64,000 bases of DNA from Erigeron canadensis (lineage: Eukaryota; Streptophyta; Magnoliopsida; Asterales; Asteraceae), in assembly GCF_010389155.1 (NCBI RefSeq), contig NC_057769.1, positions 10,974,735 to 11,038,734 on the forward strand, read 5' to 3'. The notes beneath the pieces are model-generated. The model made no database searches, was not told where the DNA came from, and saw only the letters and a list, made by a program, of their open reading frames with translations. Below, one piece after another: positions 43,809-54,675 of this stretch (its first letter is position 1; every line of letters starts with the position of its first letter). The position numbers and the translations under genes are program-made.

Positions 43809-44474
43809 ATGGTTGTTGGTGAACTGTTTCTTGGCGCATTCATCACTGTTGTGATTGAGAAGCTGGCCTCAGGTGACTTGATCAGGCTTGCTCAATCTGC
43901 AGGTATCTATTCTGAGCTCGACAAGTGGAACCAGAAATCGGCCCAGATCCAAGCTGTTCTTGTTGATGCTGGAGAAAAACACTTAAGACAGACATCCGTT
44001 GAGTTGTGGCTTAACAAACTCAAACATTTGGTTTACGACATTGATGATGTGCTCGATGACTTGACAACTGAAGCTACACGGCGCCACAAGAGTCAAAGAT
44101 CTTCTGCCAGTACCAGTACAAGTGAGGTATTTAACATCATTCCAACCAAATTTCAAGCTTTTAAATATGGTCGTAATATGGGCTCTAAGCTCGACATGAT
44201 TACAACCAAATTGCATCATCTTGTCGAGGAGAAAAATTTTTTGGGTTTGAGTGATGATGTTCGAAGGCCAAATACAAAAATCAAAAGATTGGAAGAAACT
44301 TCACTGGTGAATGTATCTACAATTGTGGGTCGGAAAGGGGATAAAGAGCTATTGCTAGGGAAGCTGTTGGGAAATGAATCATGTAGTTGGTCTGGGTGGA
44401 TTGGCAAAACCACTCTTGCTCAAGTTTTATATAATGATACAAAAGTGAAGGATCACTTTGAACTCAAGTCATAG
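43809..44474 (+). pseudogene. Truncated CC-NBS gene (NLR3)
   Basis: The 221-residue frame starts like NLR1 (MVVGEL), has a full Rx-type coiled-coil domain with YDIDDVLDDL, then a damaged P-loop: SCSWSGWIGKTTLAQ instead of a segment containing GLGGIGKTT. A TAG replaces the Trp codon of RNBS-A (HFELKS then stop), and homology to NLRs ends at about 44490. A 26-bp deletion between TAGT repeats plus a 1-bp loss cancel in frame. If expressed it would yield a CC-only-like protein. It keeps GKTT but lacks kinase-2 and everything after. Confidence 0.85.
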
Positions 44475-44490
44475 GTTTGTGTTTCTATTA

Positions 44491-45082
44491 TAAACACAAA
44501 CCTTAAACTTTAAAAAAAACACATGTATGAAAATAAAAAAAACATGTATGAAAATTAGTGTTAATGTAGCACTATAATATGTTAATATCATATAACATTT
44601 TCCTGTTATTTAAATCTGTATCATACTTATTGTTATTACATTAATAAAAACTATAATTAATTTGATTTTTAACTTAATAGAATGAATTTTAATGTTAAAA
44701 TAAAAGGATATGTATCATCAATACACTAGAATTTCATTATGGAGAATGATATATCTACAACAATTATTTGTCATCTACAACAATGTATGTTTTCCGTAAT
44801 TGTAAATTGTGTAGTAAAACTTGTATATTTGTTGTAATTACTAATAATTGTTGTAAATTTATCTCTTCCCTTTCGGTATGGGCATAATAATAAAAAAGAT
44901 TTAATAAATTTTTTTTAAAAAAATGGTCTAATGACGATGGAAGTAGATATTTGGGATGTTAGGTGGTGGTGGTGGTTTTTTAAGAAATGAGATAACGAGT
45001 TATGGCGGTTGCCGGTTGGGTTTGGTAATTAGCTAGTACTTTCCTCAAATTGGGTTCGTATAGTGGGTTTGATTTTTTTATT
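44491..45082. other. AT-rich intergenic DNA
   Basis: No gene. It begins exactly where NLR3 homology ends. A direct repeat ACATGTATGAAAAT occurs twice at 44520-44560. Confidence 0.6.
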
Positions 45083-47022
45083 GGGAAAATTACCCTATTA
45101 GTCATATTAGATGCTTATGTCTAGATATAGACACCCACAAGAAAAATACCAAATTGGTCAACAATTTCTTACCACCTAACCATGATAGTAAGAAATGCTA
45201 TAAACCAATTAAAAATTACCATGTGTTTTTCGTTGGACCCCAGATTTGTATAAATCTTACTTGTAATTTGTGAGATCGAGCATGCATCATCTTCGTTGAT
45301 TTATACGTCCAAAATGAACTTCAACTTCTGGAGAGTCACTTTCGTCATTTGGATGATCATGCATGCCTTTCCTGATAGATTTTAGATATAGATATATAAA
45401 CAAAGATATTATAATTAGGGTGGTTGGAGTGTCTCACCACCCTTCTCCGCCTATCTCCGCTTTTTCTCCTCCTTCCTGCCCGCTCTCTAATGACATGGAT
45501 TGCTTCTCCGCTCCTCCCCACTCTTTTATATTTAATTTAACTTATTATTTATTTTTAATCAACTAAATAAATTAAAATTTTAATTTAAATATAATTTAAA
45601 ACAAATATTACTAAAACTATAAAATATTGCATAATATTACTAAAATCATTACATTACATTACTAAAATCATTAAAAACATTACATTACATAATATTACTC
45701 AAATTATTATAAACATTACATAAACCTAACACTCGAAATAATCCGAGTCCACAGTACTGTCGCCGTCGTTACGATGAATGTATCGATAGGGTTCAGGAGA
45801 CCCGACAGCATCGCCGGGTTGAGGAGATACGTACTCCTCCTCTGGTCGGTATAATAATCTACATGCCAACCACCACCGACATTGCCTTACAAGAATAACG
45901 CGTGGTCAAGCGTGTCTGTGAAGGTGGAAGAGGCGGTGCTAAGCTGAAATTATTTGGTTCACCCAATCTATCTTTTGCCGAAGATATACAACATACTCAT
46001 TTTCGGCAGCGTTGCAAACCCGATCGGGAGCTTCAATTCGGTTGATTCGGCTTGGTAAGCCGCCTTCTCGTCACATACACTATGAATAACAGTATTCACC
46101 TGAGATCGGTGTCTGTCATCGTTGACAATGTGAGATTGCATCGACATCTTAACATCCCTTAGGTTCATGTTTGCCATATGTGTGTTGTGTGATAGAATAA
46201 GAAAGAATGAAAAAGAAAGAATAAGAAAATGAAGAAGAAAAGAAAGACCATAAAGCATAAATGGAGGAAGAAGAAAGAAAAAAGAAGGAAAGAAAACGAG
46301 GCTGTTAATGTGGGCACCACGGATTTTTTTTTTGTTCTAACATTCAGATTTGCGAGACTGACCCGAGGACCGCGCTCTCCATTTGCTTCACCGCCCAATA
46401 GGTACCGATACTACGGGGTGGTGTTCCCTGCAGTATCGGACCGGTACCTAATGGGTGTGCACTCCGTCCACCCTTATAGATAATGTTGTGTACCGATCAC
46501 ATAAATCGAATGCATGTGTTAACTAAAAGCATACATTAGTAACCACAATATCACATATACCACATGAATACACAAGATTCTATACTTCAAATATAACACG
46601 TATGTATATATAACGCACTAGAAGAATTCGATCATTTTTTATTATTATTTTTTTTACCTCATATGGGGATGTAACAATATAAACAACCATGTATATCGAG
46701 TTTGCTACTAAATAAGATATATGATTTGCCAAAACATGATCACATTTTGTGATATATATAGTCTTCAAACTTTTAAAGCCGTCCATTTATAGCTACAGAA
46801 AAACAAAGTTGATGAACATTGTTGGAAAGGGTGTAACAAAACGGGAATCAAGGTCCCTGGATGTTTATTGATGATATATAAATTTAGGGTCAATTTGGTA
46901 TATAGCATTTCTTACTATCATGGATAGGTGGTAAGAAATTGTTGACCAATTTGGTATGTTTTTTTGTAGGTATCTATATTTAGACATAAGGTTTTAAATT
47001 TGACTATTAGGGTAATTTTCTT
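45083..47022. mobile_element. Long-TIR element (foldback) enclosing a PIF/Harbinger element
   Basis: The left arm 45083-45215 and right arm 46885-47022 are inverted copies (GAAAATTACCCTA, ACCAAATTGGTCAACAATTT, TCTTACCACCTA). TTTTTTATT flanks both sides (45074-45082, 47023-47031), a possible 9-bp target duplication of Mutator type, though it is T-rich. No coding belongs to the outer element. Confidence 0.65.
45418..46473. mobile_element. PIF/Harbinger-type non-autonomous element
   Basis: It is flanked by TTA on both sides (45415-45417, 46474-46476), the PIF/Harbinger target signature. Inverted termini are GGGTGGTTGGAGTG and GGGTGGACGGAGTG. A subterminal hairpin (TAGGTACCGATACT...AGTATCGGACCGGTACCTA) lies at 46399-46450. 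On the minus strand the region near 45720-45830 reads GSPEPYRYIHRND...DSTVDSDYFEC with a stop, possibly a relic of an element protein. No complete transposase. Confidence 0.75.
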
Positions 47023-47090
47023 TTTTTTATTTGTTTATTTATTTTTATTTTTATAAGTAGACCTGATTTTATTTTTTTTAAATTATAAGA

Positions 47091-48290
47091 GGCAAGAGTG
47101 TAGTCGGCTTATTTTATCGGCAAGTTGGTTCGGCTAGCTTTGGCTCTTTGGCAAGCTTATAGCATTTGCATCAGCTAGTTTTGGCAAGTTACATCGGCTA
47201 TATATATCGGCTACATTTGGGCAATCCTTGTAAACGTTGGGAGCGTACCTTGTAACCGTTTTTTTGGTTATTGTGCCAAAACTTTTTTACACCGGAAACC
47301 TAAAAATAAATTTGGGGGTTTTCGATTTTGAGGCTAATCCTATGGTTTTCTTGGCTTTTATTGCCGGAATCCATGTCAGAAAAACTTATCGATGCTCCTA
47401 ACGTACAACACCCTTATTCCGGTGAGATCAAACACCACGGTTTCCGGTGGTTGCCGGCCATAAATGTTCACTTTTTTATGGCCAAATCGTTGTCTGGATT
47501 TGGCAAGGGTATAATTGACACATTATTGGCTCTTTGGCTACTTTTAATTGGTTTTCCGACGACCCCTTTTTGGGGTTTCTGGTTTTATTGGTTTTCTAGT
47601 GACCTTTTTTATGGGGTTTCTGATTTGATCGTGATTGCATGTAATCTGGTGACCCCTTTTTTGGGTTTTTGGTGGTGTTGCTTCGGTTTTCCGGTGACCC
47701 CTTTTTTGGGTTTCCGGTTTAGACGGTTTTCTGGCGAGCCCTCTTTTGGGTTTTCCGGTTAACTGGTTCTGCTGCTTATGTTTTTATATGTATATTTATC
47801 TTATTACATTGCCGTTATTGCAAGTTTGTGATTAGCTTGGTAGTGCTAACTTAACGGTAGCGTGGCCAGATTTTTCCTTGGTAGTGTTGTCGTATTTTGT
47901 TCCATTAAAGCAATCGGTAGCCTGAAAAAATAGTTTAGCCCATGATGATATCGTTGAACAGTTAGGTTGTCGGTGTTACGTTAAATGGGTGATGATAATA
48001 CAAAATGTTCTAAAAATGGGACTCGGATGACCCGAGGCCTATCTTAGTGGGGGTAAACCTTCGGTTTGGCAGCCATGGCGTCTCCAACTTAAGAAATTTC
48101 CGACCCCCAAATTCTGGGACAGAGTATCAATTTTTATTAAAATCGTTCACTTTTTTATCTTTTTCGGCATCGGCATTTTGGTCTATTTTGGCTATTTTTT
48201 GGCAAAAACACGTGGCGAATTTTGATTGGCTGAAAACTTGTCAAAAACTTGCCAAAGAGCCAATTTGTGACACTATACCCTTGCCCCTAA
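47091..48290. mobile_element. Possible non-autonomous element with internal repeats
   Basis: The ends are GGCAAGAGTGTAGT and, inverted, GGCAAGGGTATAGT, both near TTGGCTCTTTGGCAAG. The interior (47545-47762) has about five degenerate copies of GGTGACCCCTTTTT...GGTTTTC. A convincing target duplication was not found. The 144-codon open frame at 47328 is a translation of these repeats and is probably not a gene. Confidence 0.45.
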
Positions 48291-48814
48291 AAGATTAATG
48301 AAAATATTCAACTTTATAGTACCAAACTTGCGATAGCTTATAAAAAGATGTAGCGTGATCATTGTCGAAGCACTCGAGTTAGTCAATTATTCCACATTTA
48401 TATAAAGTATGATATCTATGTATTCTAAACATGTGGAGTGATCAAGTGAGAATTAAAATAATGGTGAGAATCATGGTAACCAATAAAAAAACGATCCCAT
48501 TCCGTATCTAAATACTATCATCTTTTGGATTGTCTCCCATCAAATCCATACCATTCCCATATGCGTCCGACGACAACCCTTTAGAACATATAAGAACAAC
48601 GCCTGTACCGTATCCATACTTTTTCAACATGTAACCCATATGATTTTTATTAAAAATGGTTTGTTTTATTTTTTTCTTAAATGGGTTTTTATCAAAAAAA
48701 AAAAAGATAAAAGAAATACAATAATTAAAAAATCAAAAACCACACCGAAAAATGGAGAAAAATTAATGGTTCACGGTTCCCACCCTGGTCTGGTCCTACT
48801 AACATAGAAAGATA
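48291..48814. other. Intergenic DNA
   Basis: Nothing recognised. Confidence 0.6.
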
Positions 48815-49207
48815 TCTATACTCTTTTATAAAAGTTATCACACCTCCTATTGTTAGAAATAGTTATACAATAATTAGATACTGGATTACTAAATTATCCT
48901 TAATAAACACTCACTATGAAAAGAGTTTTTAAAAAATACCAAATTTGTCCTTAATAAATAAATTAATTTACACTCTAAACCTTTATTTTAATAATTAATA
49001 CTTTAAGTCTTTATCTTAAAAAAAATTCCACTATTACAATTACATGAACCTATACCACTTCATACCGCCATCATCACCGCCAATAATACCATCACCACCA
49101 CCGTCGGTATATTGGGTACCATGTATATAAATGTGCCCTTCTAACATAGCAAGATATATTATAACCTATTTAAGTTCTTTCGCGTGAACAATGAAGCATC
49201 CTCCAGC

Positions 49208-49805
49208 TACCTGCCTGCCTGCTTAGTTTTTTTTTTTTTTTCCGTTTTTTAATTAGCGTGTTGTGTAGATATCAACTTGGTTTCTTGGGTTTTATATTAT
49301 TATTTTTAGGATGATGACGTTTTACTCACACTTTAACTACTAAATCTTTTGAAACAGTTTACTTTTACCATTAAAGTTTTATGTTTGATAATTCATGGTA
49401 TTTCACTTTGATCTTTTTTGTTTGCACCATGAACGTTTTAAGCTTCTAATTTTGATCTTTCAAGATACTTTATAACTTTTTACTTCGCCATCAAAGTCTT
49501 GTATTGCCTGCCTGCCTAGTTTTCTTTTTCGTTCTTTAGTTAGCGTGTTGTATAGATATCAACTAGCTTTCTTGGATTTTATATTATTATTTTTAGGTTG
49601 ATAACATTTTAGTGTGCCACACTTTAACTACTAAATCTTTTGAAACTTTTTATTTTTACCATTAAAGTTTTATTTTTGATAATTCATGGTATTTCCCTTT
49701 GGTCTTTTTTGTTTGCACTATGAACATTTTAAGCTTCTAATTTTGATCTTTCAAGATACTTTATAACTTTTCACTTCGCCATCAAAGTAAAAGTAACTCT
49801 CAATG
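49208..49805 (+). repeat. ~298-bp tandem duplication inside the Helitron
   Basis: TGCCTGCCTGC(T/C)TAG starts at about 49208 and 49506. Each unit runs to CACTTCGCCATCAAAGT-type sequence. Confidence 0.85.
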
Positions 49806-50025
49806 CCGTCTTCCACGGGTTTTGGGTCTCAATACCGTCTTCGACGATGTATGGGGGAGGTTGATATGTAAACAGCCTTACCCCTACCAAAGATAAAGAG
49901 GCTGCTTCCAGGTTCTACCATAGGTAGAAAAGGACCTCCAGCCTTGCTGGGCATGAGGATCGAACCCATGACCTCTGTTTTCAGAGGCATGAGCTCCAAT
50001 CACTGATCCAACCCAGTTGGTTTTG
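49789..50025 (-). mobile_element. tRNA-derived SINE with 17-bp target duplication
   Basis: CACTTCGCCATCAAAGT flanks both sides (49772-49788, 50026-50042). The neighbouring tandem unit supplies the uninterrupted site. The minus-strand B box is GGTTCGATCC (plus 49957-49966). Same family as 35089-35325. Confidence 0.85.
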
Positions 50026-50182
50026 CACTTCGCCATCAAAGTCTTGTATTTAAAAATTTACGTATTGTTTAAAGATGTGTTTTTTTTTCTAATGGTAATA
50101 ATTGACATGTTAAAATTAATGACCCGTATTTAAGTTTATATCCAATTGTTGTCCCCGGCCGGTTGGCCGGGTATAACCCTAG

Positions 50183-51365
50183 TTATTTATATAGATAAAG
50201 AAATGCTGAAGTATAGAACTGATCGCTATACCTTTACAATTAATACTCGACCATTCTTCAAGAGACAATCTACTAGTATCTTTATCGAGAACGAGTGTCG
50301 CTTTGCTTATGATTTTTATAAAAATATATGGTTTATAAATTCTTACATACATCACTTGCTCATTCTACCATCTTTTATAGTATCAAAATATAGTATATTT
50401 ATCTTTCTAAAATACCATTTGAACATCTTCTGAACCACATTATCATTAATTCATTTCTTTTGTGATTATGTTGCTAAGGGAGATATTTTATAAAAGAGAT
50501 TAGTTTCATGGAATGTAACTATCTTTGACCGAATGTTTATAGTAGGAAAAAACTAAAGTTATGTGTATTGTATGTAAGCAACTGGAAAAAATTTTTATTG
50601 TATGTAAGAAAATATACGTGGCAACCATATACAAGTGCCACTTGTCAGATTGTAATTGGTTGAAACGCAATTTTTACATACAATAAACATTATTTCAAAG
50701 TTGTTTTTAGTTATTTCTAGTAGACATTCGCTCAAAGTTTCTAATCTTTTTATAAACGGGTATCTTTTTTCTTATAGTTCTCAATACATTCATGAAAGGA
50801 TTTCACACACTTTTGATCTAGTATGAACGAATAGATATTGTATAAATGAATATCTTTTTTAAAGAAAACAATGACACTTTGATATGGTAGTGAAACTGAT
50901 TTGATTCAATAGCTGAATTGTACACAAAGTGTTTGATGTAATGTCTGAATGAAAAATACACGTTTCTAGTTCTTAGTTCAGTAATTTTGTTGGGTATTCA
51001 TGTTATTGGAATATGTTTGCTAGCTGCTTGGTTGCTCAGTATCAGTTGCTAGTGAAGGCTAGTATTTGTGTTTTTTGATAGCTGTTTGGTGAATTACTTC
51101 ATATTCAGTTATTGGTAGTTGATTTGTGTTTCAACCATGTTCGTCATATGCCTGAATGGTTTTACATTTTGCTCGAGTTGTTAATTAAATTGGTTGTAAT
51201 TCTTGCTCAAGTAGTTTTGTGTTTATAACTTGGTTGGTTGTCTCTTGCTATTTGGCTCAGTAGGTTAAGCTGTTAGTAGCACAGTTTACTCTGCTGAATT
51301 GTCTCTTGCTATTATGTTGTGCGAAAGACTGTTTTTAGGCATGACTTGTATTTTGTGATGTTGCA
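50183..51365. other. Intergenic or former intron DNA
   Basis: No gene seen. It may contain intron sequence of the ETHE1 remnant that follows. Confidence 0.5.
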
Positions 51366-51648
51366 GTTGGTTGACTTTGTAGATAGGACGGTGGATAGGG
51401 ATCTTTCTCTTGTAAAAGATCTGGGATTGAAACCCGTATATGTTATTGTACATGTGCCTGCCGATCATGTCACATGAACTGGGCTGATCAAGGTATAAAA
51501 TGGACCCATGTGTCTGTGCTCTCTCATCAAGAACTTTAATGGACGATTGTTATTGCAGAGTAAAGTTCCTGGTGTCGAATCTATCATTTCAAAAGAAAGC
51601 AAAGCATCAGTTGATATACTTGTTGAGGCCGGTGACAAAATTCAATTT
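51366..51648 (+). pseudogene. ETHE1-like persulfide dioxygenase (metallo-beta-lactamase fold) remnant
   Basis: After an acceptor (TGTTGCAG), 51366-51490 encodes [20 protein letters not shown], then [15 protein letters not shown], then a stop. A second exon from about 51559 encodes SKVPGVESIISKESKASVD and LVEAGDKIQF. Both match plant ETHE1 / glyoxalase-II-like persulfide dioxygenase, where the metal motif is THVHADH. Here the second His is Pro and a stop follows, so the iron site is lost. The other exons are absent. Confidence 0.75.
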
Positions 51649-52099
51649 AAAAAGTCCAACAAGCCTTTTTTGGTTTTGTTGCAGGTAGTTACATTTTCTT
51701 CTTCTCTTTAATCTTATTATGTGATTTTGAGTACTGAGGTATTTTTTATGCGTTTTAGGGTGTTTTTTAAATTGTTATCTTATATAAGTTCGATTTATGG
51801 TATTTATGTTTGTAATTATTGTTTGAAAAATCAATAATTTAACCATGATGTTTGTTATGCACATCAAATGTTCGTATTCATGCGAGCGTGTGGACTCTTT
51901 GACCTCTGTTTTTTGGGTCTCTACAAAGGCATGCACTTTCTACCTTTTGACCCATATCCAGGTTCAAAATTACTCCCAAAATATACTTTGATTTAAAAAT
52001 CTATATAAAATAAATGTTTTGATGTGTTTTTTTGGTGAGAATTTGATCTGAGAGTGAAAAACTTCCGAGCGAGGTGATGAAATTGTTAATGACTATATG

Positions 52100-52600
52100 C
52101 AGTGAAAGGTTTGAAAGTGATAAAATCATCACTTGGATCAAGAGTGGTGTGTGCATGGGTTGGAGATGATCCATGTAGAGATGGGGATTTACCTGCTTCA
52201 TCTCCGCCAAATGCTCCACACTTGGTTATTATTGAGTTGTTACTGAACTTAAAGAATGAACACTGCTTATGTTATCCCATTTCTTGTTTTCGGTTGTGTG
52301 TACACTGTACATTAATTCTAATGGAAAAATGCTGAGAAGTTTACACCGTGTCAATTGTTGGGCCTTTTCCTACTGCTGTAACCAATCTGCTGACTCACTC
52401 ACCTATCAGTGTATTACTTCCATGCTTGGATTTTCAATCATGGGTGATGGGGAAGTTAATAAGTGGCTGTTGGTACTATCTTCTGAAATAGTGATTTTAT
52501 TGTGCTTATCATGTTGACAGAGATCTTCACAACAATAAGTTGACTGGGCCAATATCCCTACAAATTGAGCTTTTAAAGCGGCTTAGAATACTGTCTTATG
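52100..52600 (+). pseudogene. LRR protein exon remnants
   Basis: 52102-52200 encodes VKGLKVIKSSLGSRVV, then WVGDDPCRDGDLP, the N-terminal cap style of plant LRR proteins (WVGDDPCGDGDLPPW). 52520-52600 encodes LHNNKLTGPISLQIELLKRL, a single LRR. The parts are in the expected order but lack continuity, and the cap breaks into unrelated sequence. Confidence 0.65.
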
Positions 52601-53615
52601 TTTTACCTTAATACTCCCATATATTAGTTATTTGCAGGGCTCAGAATTAAAAGACTGTATTATGTTAAAGTCATCAAACTGTTGTGGGTTTGGTAAATGT
52701 AATTTAGAAAAAGGCTATTTAGTGAGATTCCAATGAACTACTTTTGAAATAGATAGAGATAAGATGTTGTTAGCAGTTAATTATAACTTCATGTAGCGAC
52801 CTGCTCATTGCACTAGACAATTTGATCCATTTTTTATCCTTATGACTACAAAGATCTGTCATGTGCCAGAATTAATGTTTCATGATAGGTATAGTTTTGT
52901 GTATCTGGTGAATGTACTGATCCCGTATTTTGTTTTATTGTCAGTCTGTTCTTGAGAAGGAAGGAACAGGAGATTATTTTGGAAAGACAGTTCAGGCAAG
53001 CAAATATATGTGCATATACATTGCATTATTTCCTTTTATGTAGTGACAGAGTTTAGTACTTACTTTGCTCATCTTTAAGCGTCCTCTTTTAGGTAGTCCT
53101 ACACATAACAGATGTTTTTAAAGATTGGATTGAGTTGGTGTCTGCTATTCCCGTGGATGGCAAAGAGGCCCATCTGATGTGTGTGTGGAGGGAGAGTTGG
53201 TACTACTTCTTAATGATACATAAAAATTAAAAAGTAACACGAGTTATAGGAGAATATGAATGAGGAAATATCACACTTTTTATGCAGATGTCGCAAATGT
53301 GTTATATACACCGTCTAAAACGCGTTTTGTATTTGAAATGATTTTTACTTCAATTTAATTTAACCATAACGTGTATACTGCTTAATACTATTTGCTGGGT
53401 AGCCTACTTTCATAGTTTCATCCGCCCAAAAGTGAACTTCTTGTCATATATGACCTGAAGCATTGTGTCTGATCGTTATTATCAAAAGTGAACTCCTTGT
53501 ATCATCCATCCACCCAAATGTAATCAAGTAGTTTTTAACCCTCTTTTAGTTCTTGATCTGCAAATTAAATTTCCATGATATTCATTAAAATCAAAACTCA
53601 AAACAAACAATAGTA
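52597..53615 (+). repeat. 1-kb tandem duplication, copy A
   Basis: Matches 53618-54668 throughout: TTATGTTTTACCTTAATACT, GTTGTGGGTTTGGTAA, the CTP synthase exon and the NLR4-type leader CAAAAGTGAACTCCTTGT. It ends where NLR4 coding would start, but no coding is present in this copy. Confidence 0.85.
52945..53190 (+). pseudogene. CTP synthase exon remnants
   Basis: 52945-52995 encodes SVLEKEGTGDYFGKTVQ and 53093-53190 encodes VVLHITDVFKDWIELVS, then AIPVDGKEA. Together these match the synthase domain of CTP synthase around GDYLGKTVQVVPHITDAI. The intron between would have a GC donor (CAG|GCAAG). The remaining gene is absent. The glutaminase domain is not seen. Confidence 0.8.
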
Positions 53616-53617
53616 TT

Positions 53618-54668
53618 ATGTTTTACCTTAATACTACCATATATTAGTTATTTGCAGGGCTTAGAATTAGAAGACTGTATTATGTTTAAGTAATCAAACT
53701 GTTGTGGGTTTGGTAATTGAGCGACCAACATGCCTTTCCCTTGAATTTTATAGACAATTAATACATAAAATGTAATCTAAAAAATGCTATTTAGTGAGAT
53801 TCAATGAACTTCTTTTGAAATAGATAGAGATAAGATGTTGTTAGCAGTTAATTATAACATCATGTCGCGATCTGCTCATCACATTAGACATTTAGACCCA
53901 TTCTTTATCCTTACGGCTAGAAAGATCTATCATGTGCCAGAATTAATGTTTCATGATAGGTATAGTTTTGTGTATCTAGTGAATGTACTGATCCTGTATT
54001 TTGTTGTTGTATTGTCAGTATGTTCTTTAGAAGGAACAAAAAAGATATTATCTTGGAAAGATGGTTCAAGCAGGCAAGTATATGTGCATAAATTGCATTA
54101 TTTCTATTTTTTTTTTTTCATAGTGAGAGAGTTTAATACTTACTCTATCTTTAAGAATCTTTTTAGGTAGTCCCACACATAACAGATGCTATTAAGGATT
54201 GAATTGAGTCGGTTTCTCTTATTCCGATGTGTTTGTCATAGAATTAGGAGGGATGAAATATCACACTGTTTATGAAGATGTCGCAAATGTGTTAAATATA
54301 ATATAATATAATATGATATGATATATAATTCGGTAATAAAAAGGTAAATATTTTGTAATCATAATAACATGTACACTGCTTTACACGTTCTGTATGTGAA
54401 ATGATTTGTACTTTCTATTTAACGTGTACACTGCTTACAACTATCTGCCAGGAAGTCTGCACTTTCATAGTTTCATCCACCCAAAAGTGAACTCCTTGTC
54501 ATATATGGACATGAAGCATTGTGTCCGACCGTTATTATCAAAAGTGAACTCCTTGTACCATCCATCCACCCAAATGTAACCAAGTGGTTTTTAACCCTCT
54601 TTTGGTTCTTGATCTGCAAATTAAAGTTCCATAATATTCACTCAAATCAAAACCCACAACAAAACAAG
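53618..54668 (+). repeat. 1-kb tandem duplication, copy B
   Basis: Second copy, directly upstream of NLR4. It carries a more decayed CTP synthase fragment at about 54018-54235 (frame broken, GCAGGCAAG donor region kept) and the working NLR4 leader. Confidence 0.85.
54018..54235 (+). pseudogene. CTP synthase remnant, second copy
   Basis: AAGATATTATCTTGGAAAGA and GTAGTCCCACACATAACAG align with 52970-53110; the frame is broken. It was duplicated together with the NLR leader. Confidence 0.7.
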
Positions 54669-54675
54669 CTTTTCA
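54400..54675 (+). promoter_or_regulatory. NLR4 leader
   Basis: Contains a direct repeat CAAAAGTGAACTCCTTGT (about 54482 and 54538), CATCCATCCACCCAAATG and TTCTTGATCTGCAAATTAAA before the ATG. The same block stands without a gene at 53400-53610. It is different from the NLR1/3 leader but shares the CATCCA(T/C)C...TTTTTAACC part with 14265-14310. Confidence 0.6.

Larger units (their letters stand above)
48815..50182 (+). mobile_element. Non-autonomous Helitron
   Basis: It starts TCTATACTCTTTTATAAAAG after an A and ends with the hairpin CCCGGCC-GGTT-GGCCGGG (50154-50171), then TATAACCCTAG before a T. This is the A-TC...CTAG-T structure of Helitrons. It shares its 5' end with the Helitron at 61982-62298. 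No Rep/helicase coding. It contains a ~298-bp tandem duplication and a SINE. Confidence 0.8.

Noticed and set aside
45968..46398. Minus-strand frames in the PIF/Harbinger element as a transposase gene
   Set aside because: Mostly translations of an AAGAAA-rich tract; only a short C-terminal-like stretch nearby looks protein-like, not enough for a transposase call.
47328..47762. 144-codon open frame with repeated GF-x-TPF motifs
   Set aside because: It is the translation of a degenerate tandem DNA repeat inside a probable mobile element; no start context, splice or family support.
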